A DNA stretch of 64,000 bases from NCBI GenBank assembly GCA_030734395.1, contig JAUZTG010000029.1, positions 3,472,001-3,536,000 of the forward strand, in the 5' to 3' direction. The position numbers and the translations under genes are program-made. Under the pieces are notes generated by a model. The model had not been told where the DNA came from. It was given only the letters and a program-made list of their open reading frames with translations, and made no database searches. Positions 57,912 to 64,000 of this stretch are shown in pieces (position 1 is the first letter of the stretch; every line of letters begins with the position of its first letter). Origin of the DNA: Sarocladium kiliense (lineage: Eukaryota > Ascomycota > Sordariomycetes > Hypocreales > Sarocladiaceae).

Positions 57912-58916
57912 ATGGGGTCGAAGCTATCCAAGGCGCGTCACCGAGACTCATCGCCATTATCCCGCGCTCGAAAGCAGCTCGCCTACCACGAACTTCCAAA
58001 ACGACAAGCACCGCCAAAACCACCCAAAGAACCGCCACCACTTCGAATCCTAGAATGGCCCATCCGAGAGTCTAAGCATTCCGAGGATCCCTGGCTTCCA
58101 GGATGGTACGGCCCTCGACTGCCTGAATGGCTTCTCTGGATTCCTACCGAAGTCGGAAGACCTCCAGAGTATCCGGAACCGAGAACCACGACTCGCACAG
58201 CATATATAAGATGTCTTGAAAACCGAGCTATCAAATGGCACGAGTGGCGGTATCCTCATAAGCGGGAGTTTGACCTTCGATACGGAACTGATCGTGCGGA
58301 AGAGGCTGAGATGATCGCCTCTTTGAATGATACCGCCTATGCCCAGCAAGAGCTCCTTGGAGAGGACTGGGAGAAATACGAGGTAATCCCGAAAGAGTCG
58401 ACACGCCCTCAAGGCCCTCTTGTCGACGGCTCCGTGCCACCTACTTTGTCCTTCCTTCGACAGAAGCGATCGCCACCATACTGGCTGTTCTACCTGGCTG
58501 GCCCAGAAGCATACCAGGCGTACCCTAATGTGGACCCTGAGCAGGTTTGGGTAAGTATCCTGCGGCGAAGGGCGGACAAGTGGCATAGATGGCAACATCC
58601 GGATCGGCACGAGTTCAGGAAGCGGTTTGAGCGGTATGAGCCGGACGGTCACGTCGGTAGATCGAACTTTAGTGGTAAGCTAACACTTCTCGGGCTTGAA
58701 ATAATCCCCTGCGCTTTTATCGTTAGTACTGAATATCTGTGCTTAGGCCGTACTGATGCGACACCCACGGGAGGCGAAGACAGCATCATATATAACACAG
58801 CTGCAGCTGCTGCAGAGTCGGCTTGGAGCCCAACCATTCCCATGCGTACCGAATCTGGAGAGATCGTAGGTGCCGAAGAGGAAATATGCACCGAAGCTGG
58901 AGGTAAAGCTGTCTGA
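57912..58916 (+). CDS. Possibly myristoylated protein with internal repeats, function unknown
   Basis: Two exons (57912-58674, 58747-58916) give 310 residues. The start MGSKLSKARHR fits an N-myristoylation signal with a nearby basic patch. Two copies of a motif are visible: YIRCLENRAIKWHEWRYP followed by HKREFDLRYG, and SILRRRADKWHRWQHP followed by DRHEFRKRFERY (core R-x2-KWH-x-W-x2-P-x3-EF). Each is preceded by a Trp/Pro-rich segment (WLPGWYGPRLPEWLLWIP; PPYWLFYLAGPEAY). The intron is exactly 72 bases and open, so keeping it adds 24 residues (total 334) without a stop. Likely a peripheral membrane protein. I do not know the family. Confidence 0.75.
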   Translation: MGSKLSKARHRDSSPLSRARKQLAYHELPKRQAPPKPPKEPPPLRILEWPIRESKHSEDPWLPGWYGPRLPEWLLWIPTEVGRPPEYPEPRTTTRTAYIRCLENRAIKWHEWRYPHKREFDLRYGTDRAEEAEMIASLNDTAYAQQELLGEDWEKYEVIPKESTRPQGPLVDGSVPPTLSFLRQKRSPPYWLFYLAGPEAYQAYPNVDPEQVWVSILRRRADKWHRWQHPDRHEFRKRFERYEPDGHVGRSNFSGKLTLLGLEIIPCAFIVSTEYLCLGRTDATPTGGEDSIIYNTAAAAAESAWSPTIPMRTESGEIVGAEEEICTEAGGKAV

Positions 58917-59638
58917 GGATCTGCGGCATGCTAGGATCCGTGTGGCTCGGTGTAGCGGAAGGACGGAGCCGGCGCCGAGCGGGCCGTGAAAGTGGAGACG
59001 CCGGCTGCCTTCGACTACTTACACATTCGATGATGAAGTAGTTGTGCAGGTGTGAGCTCTACTTTCAGGCACGCAATGAGCTTCGATACGTGCTGTGTTC
59101 AGTCTTCGACTACCCGAAAGGACATTGCTGGAAATAATTCAAGGTACTGTGGCAGTGGTTCTGGCTCTGCAATGAGCGCTGTTAAATTCGACAGCCTTGC
59201 CTGTACGGGTCCTTACCAATGTTCGGGTCACTTCAACGTAGTCAGCATCTGTTCGGAAATCTAGCCCGGCGAAGGTCTAGCAATTCAAAGGAATATAGAC
59301 TGTCAAGATTTTGACTGTTGAGTTTCTGAACAAGCTCATGCACATCGGCTGGTAAGGTCCTTGCTTTGAATCGTGCTTCGTTTGCTCTATATGCAGAGTA
59401 CAACAAGAGCTGTAGAAGCGATCCATGGCCTGGTCATCTAAAGAAGCCCGTCAACGCCCCGAAGTGATCGTGTTATGACAGAGAGGCTACAAATCCCGAT
59501 GATGATTTGTTGTCTGATAGTCGCCACGATAGCGATCTATAACTTCAGCCTCATGGCGCCTTATTCTGCCCTTTCAAGTCTCCATTTCGACCTTTGGAAC
59601 ATAGGCTCTCCGTATCCTGAAAAGTCAACGCCTACGAC
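58917..59638. other. Gene-poor spacer
   Basis: 720 bases with no supported gene. Confidence 0.4.
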
Positions 59639-60250
59639 ATGGGCCAGGGGCCATCAACTAGCAAAAGCAGCTACAAGAGGCGAGCAGCTCACTCGCATAG
59701 ACGCGAGGGGTTTCCAGAATGGCTCGAGTTCGATTGTGGACTGAACCGGTGCAACAAATACCCGCAATTTGCGTCGCCAGAAATGGTTGGTCTACGGCCG
59801 TCCTCAGGAAAAGGACTTCTTCAACCGTTACATCCCTGCTCAGCGGGAGGGCCCATTTGCGATGTGCCAGCATTGTAAGACCTGTCCCGAGTCCCATTCC
59901 TCAGCTGAGACATTGAAGCTAATAACACTTTGAAGTGAGAGCGCAGGCTGCCCTTCATGTAAGTAAAAGACTTCGCTTATCTCTATTGCCTCGGAAGTCA
60001 ACGAGCTCATTTCACGATGCTGTGTTTATAGCGCTAGGAAGTAGAAGCTCAACAAAGAGCCCAGCGCAGGGGACGGGCTGCCTCATCCTCTCGCCCTGAC
60101 GAGGCAAAATCATCGACTACCCAGCCAGATAATCCATTCGATGACCCTTTTGCGACTGACTGTGAGTCTACTGATGACGAGGGTACACGTCCAGCGAGTC
60201 AAGGCGAGCAATGAGGCGATTCGATTGATGAAGATTCGAAAGGGAATGCA
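59639..60250 (+). pseudogene. Decayed or misread small basic/disordered protein gene
   Basis: Protein-like segments appear in more than one frame over 600 bases: MGQGPSTSKSSYKRRAAHSH with EGFPEWLEFDCGLNRCNKYP, then in another frame VYGRPQEKDFFNRYIPAQRE with FAMCQHCKTCPESH, then after a possible intron EAQQRAQRRGRAASSSRPDE and TTQPDNPFDDPFATD. I could not join them with standard splice sites. This is either a frameshifted relic or a gene with unusual introns. The Cys triplet (CQHCKTC) could bind metal. Confidence 0.35.
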
Positions 60251-60859
60251 AAAGCACCCTGACTCAACGTGGAGAGAGCTCAAAGAAGCCATTAAGAGGT
60301 TAAAACACCGTATGGCCTGATATGAATCTTTATCATCGCATCTTCCTTGCAGGCTGTTGTACTGCCTTAGCGACTAGGAGAAGGTAGCAAAGGTAACGCA
60401 CTTAAATGATCACGCAAAACTCCGTTCTTCGCTTTGCAAACTACACGATGCCACTTAGACCCAATTCGATAGTGACTTGCATCGATAAGAGGTCAGCCTT
60501 GTGTATGGCTGCTGCTTCCGAACAAGCGGTCGGGGCACCTGGCAACAATCCATCATGATGTCCACAGCGGCAATAGCTGAGGCCTCAACTTCAGCTAGAA
60601 GGTTTCCACGCTTCGAGGAGAAATGTCATTTGGATCCAGAATATTGATAAAGAAAATTGCTGAATTGCCGCCCATTTGTGATCCTTAACGCTGGTGGCCC
60701 CTGGCACCTTGCAGGCTGGTGGCTGTGCAGCTCAAGGTGAATTCGAGGCTGATTCGCGGGGCCTGCGCCTGCGTACATAACCAGTCGTCGCTGAGCCGTC
60801 ATGTCTGTGTCCTTGCATCGATCTTCAACTTATCACCTGTCACAAGCTACAGCGAGACC
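60251..60859. other. Upstream region of HeLo gene
   Basis: 610 bases with no supported gene. An in-frame ATG at 60719 lies upstream of the HeLo start. The extra 47 residues are not typical of the family, so they are treated as leader. Confidence 0.45.
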
Positions 60860-63584
60860 ATGGAGCCTGTTGGCCTTGCAGTTGGTGTCGCAGGTCTGGC
60901 AGGTCTCTTTACTTCTTGCATCGACTGCTTCGAGCTTGTTCAGCGCGGCCGATACTTTGGCGCCGACTACCTCATTCTCGAAACAAAGTACAGCAATCAA
61001 CGCCTCCGACTATGGGCGTGGGGTCGCGCATGCGGCATTGCTCACGATGGCGGGTCCGATAGTTGCGGTCGTCCAGTCTGGAGCGATGACGTCGTCTCGG
61101 CCGTCGAAGAGACGCTGGTCCAGATTGCTACCTTGTTCCAGAATCACGAGAAGCTCTCCCGACAGTATGGACTCACAGCTGTGAGCACCAGCTCTGCGCT
61201 TAAGCCTGTTGGCCCAAGTGTCCTGAGCGGTCTTGTACCGAGGTTGAAGGCAACAAACTTGGCCAGGTTGATACGAGCCCAGCCTACACGAGAGATAGAC
61301 AAGTCACCGAAGTTCCCCACGGCGGCACGATGGGCGATCGAGGGCAAAGACAAGTTCGGCGACCTTGTCCAGCATCTGAAAGACTTTATAGACGATCTTG
61401 AAGCTCTAACAGCACAGTCTGACGATGGTGTGCGCCGGCGCCAGAGGAGCTACATTCACAACGAGGTTGGCTCCATATACGACATTTCAGAACTGGAGAC
61501 GATTGAGAGGGCCAGGATGGCAGGCAGGGATGCCGTCGCCGATGCTGCGAGTATTCGGCTATGTCAGATCCAGGAGAACGCCGAACCTCAACCCGCACAG
61601 TCTGAACGGAGCCAAGTCGAGGACAACGAATGGGTCAACGTTCCGCGAGCCACATTGCATACTTCTGACGATCCTCTAGCAAAATACAGCCAGACTGTTT
61701 ACCGGGTCACTTGCGATTTGTGCCCTGCGAGGATGTTTTTGGACGAGCCTAGCTATGCGTTAAGCAGCGAAAGCGATGATCAATGGATGGTCCTTGGGGA
61801 TCAAGACTCATTACGGGTACCAACGTGTCTTCATCTTTCAGGGAAACGGCCAGTCCCGAACCTTGAATCGTTCCTGAACGTCAACCCTCAACTTTACTGG
61901 ATTGTTCTCAATGACTACACATGCTCACATGACTTCCACAACCTCAGGCATGCGTCAATACAGAAGACATCGATCAGACTCTTATCACCAGCACTAGCCA
62001 ACAGTCTGAATGCGAGGCTTTCCTTGGACCAGTCTGCCTTCGCTAAGTTTGAATCAGGAACAGAGCTGTCGCCTCCTTACCCATGGTATCACCGTCACCG
62101 TAAATGGCTTCAAAAGCAGTGGGTTCCGACGTGTTGCTGGTCGGAAGTGATTCAATGTTGTCTCAAAGAGCACGATGCGGTAGCATATGGCCTGATACAA
62201 TACATCGAGACTTCAATGGCCGACGAGTATAAGCAATTTAAGAAATCGCTGCAGAGCAAAAGGTTCATTAAGTGGGAGCATCTGCCCCTCGTCTTCGTGA
62301 GTTGTCACTGTGCATTCCATGCACCCCGAATCGACTCTACGTAGTCGTCGGATTTTGCAACTGACTTCAATCTAGACAAAGAAAAGCATCGTGGTGCAGA
62401 GATGCCCGGATGACGACGATTATTGTGCGTTTACACAGTCTGGAATTGCTCGCCTTGTCTGGGATGACGAAGGTACCCAGCAGCATCTTGAGATACCTGT
62501 CAGCAGGCCTACCGATGAGTTTCTCTCTCCTGAATCACGCACATTGGCCATCCCAAGACCTGCCACTGTCGTTAGGAACGATCAGGTAATCGACCTCAGG
62601 GAACTCCCAGTACTGCCTCTAAGCCTACACAGCAACTGCAATCGCGGCTACCTAAACAACCGGGGTCAAAAGCTTGAAAGTCTCCTTCGCAGCCAGGTCG
62701 TGGAGTATGAAGAAGATGAGCTTGATGAAACGGTCCGAACCCTTGACTAAATCCCGCTCCACGCAGCGGCTAACGAGCATACTCAGATCACTGGGGAGTA
62801 CTTCCTTGATCCCAGGTTCTATAAGAAAGATGCTCTTGCAAATCATCACCCACCAGGCATGACCAGCCGGTGGGAGCGTGACTGCACTTTGGGCATGGAT
62901 GAGGACGGATATTACGACGGCCACGACACTTTCGACTACGACTACAACGACGAGTTTCATGACTACCCACAAATCGACTACGAATTTATGCCACACATAA
63001 CTTATGGCTACCACCTCACTGAGCACGTCTGGAAAAGGTTATTAGTTCGCAACATGATAGGGTCATCATCACATTCCCAAGCGGTGACCGCTGAAATGCT
63101 TGGGCCGGAACTGCACACACAGTTTGCCGGTCTATTCAAACCCCATGATGGAAGCTCTGAGGATAAGACTTCACTTTCAATTAGAAAAGGAAATGTTGTT
63201 GCTTTCACTTCCTCGGGAAGGGTCGAGGCTGCCCGCATGGTGTCAAGGATCACGCAAAGACCGCTTTATCATTTTCGACTCTTGGCCTACAATAGCCAGG
63301 ATCTGAGGTCTACGCTTCAGAGGCTAGAAAGGCTTGCCACTCGATGGAAATGCATCGCCTATTTCGATGACGTTCTACCCACATTACGGAATGGATCATC
63401 TTTGGAGGCCGCCAAGATCCTTTCGCTTTTCATCGACTTCCTGGACTCCTTCCAGGGACCGATTGTTCTGTCGCTCGGGCATTCGAAAGAGGGGTACCAT
63501 AACCTAGACCCGGACATTGGGAGTCGAATCGACAGACATTTCCACGTTTCGTATTCGACATTAACCGGACGTCTGTGCCTCTAG
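60860..63584 (+). CDS. HeLo-domain protein with degenerate AAA ATPase-like C-terminus
   Basis: Proposed exons 60860-62296, 62376-62679 and 62767-63584 give 852 residues. The start MEPVGLAVGVAGLAGLFTSC is a HeLo (prion-inhibition and propagation) N-terminus, the cell-death domain of HET-S-type proteins. It runs to about residue 220. The middle has two Cys pairs (VTCDLCPARM; TCCWSEVIQCC) and a segment like the one before fungal AAA domains (LPVLPLSLHSNCNRGYLNNR). The C-terminus aligns with the AAA core but the key motifs are lost: Walker A reads TSSGRVEA without GKT, Walker B reads CIAYFDDVL, and the sensor reads VLSLGHSK. Without the 87-bp intron 62680-62766, a TAA at 62748-62750 cuts the frame. 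Because 87 is a multiple of three, the call depends on splicing. A role in regulated cell death or nonself response is inferred. Confidence 0.72.
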
Positions 63585-64000
63585 GAGTACCACAAGGATC
63601 TGCGTTATGCTGCTATAATCACCCCGCGTATCGCGATGGTTCTGGTATATAGCTCAACCAGTATCCTTTCACACAAGCGACCAAAACAAAAGAGGTCCTA
63701 TTGGAACACAGATGATGCTTCTCCAGCGTCTGGGGTTGCAGCATGCCTACTTTGCTCATCTTTCCACCCATCAACAGCTGACTAGGGGGCGGTCCAAGGA
63801 AGTACGATGCCCGTCAGCCCCTCTCCCCATTCAAGCACCTTCTCAGACTTCAGCCACGAGAGGAAGTCGCGAAGCTGAGATACTCGGTGCCCATAAAGGT
63901 GTCCAGGCCGGGCCGGACTCCGACCCGTAGGCGCGAGTTGGGGCACAAGGACTTCCCGAAAAGGAAATAATGCGTGGTGAGTGGACACAGCCAGCCTTTC
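63585..64000. other. Downstream end of window
   Basis: 416 bases with no supported gene. Open frames on both strands (63712-63930 plus, 63782-63988 minus) are unsupported, and the minus one could run past the window edge. Confidence 0.4.

Overview
This window is from the nuclear genome of a filamentous ascomycete (Pezizomycotina). The evidence is a nearly full set of genes interrupted by short GT-AG introns (about 45-90 bp), fungus-specific families (Het-C, Clr5, Zn2Cys6 factors, Vps3844, HeLo-domain proteins), and a pogo/Fot1-like DNA transposon whose internal stops look like repeat-induced point mutation (RIP). I cannot place it to genus. No tRNA, rRNA or CRISPR array was found.

Layout. 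0-26 kb is mostly conserved core: het-C (355-3732), a membrane RING-H2 E3 ligase (7.0-9.3 kb), a coiled-coil membrane protein (10.1-11.9, minus), PEX2 (13.0-14.4), a Clr5-domain protein (14.7-16.3), a small secreted protein (18.0-18.7), a mitochondrial-type membrane protein (19.4-20.8, minus), a Vps3844 protein (21.3-22.5) and a Zn2Cys6 transcription factor (23.5-26.0). 26-39 kb is an accessory region. It carries a duplicated two-gene module in direct orientation: a small Cys-rich (zinc-ribbon-like) protein, then a ~675-residue seven-exon protein with a membrane C-terminus. Complete modules lie at 26.3-29.2 and 35.9-38.9 kb, with an orphan third copy of the Cys-rich gene at 30.7-31.1 kb and about 5 kb of gene-less, AT-richer relic sequence between. 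39.6-41.6 kb holds an arginyl-tRNA-synthetase paralogue that has lost both ATP-site signatures. 42.2-46.1 kb returns to core genes: SmG and NTR2, two spliceosome genes on a shared 213-bp promoter, then a Baeyer-Villiger-type monooxygenase. 46.7-48.6 kb is the transposon. 50.5-58.9 kb has an intronless bacterial-type S1E protease, STI1, a ZIP zinc transporter, a hemerythrin-domain protein and a possibly myristoylated unknown. 60.9-63.6 kb encodes a HeLo-domain protein joined to a degenerate AAA ATPase-like domain.

How they fit together. The core genes cover peroxisome import (PEX2), Hsp90/Hsp70 co-chaperoning (STI1), splicing (SmG, NTR2), zinc uptake and membrane ubiquitylation. Two loci, het-C and the HeLo/AAA-like gene, belong to families tied to fungal nonself recognition and regulated cell death. 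The most novel-looking material is the duplicated Cys-rich/membrane-protein module and the neighbouring ArgRS-like gene.

Gene models were spliced by eye, using reading-frame continuity, GT/AG sites and, for the duplicated genes, agreement between copies.
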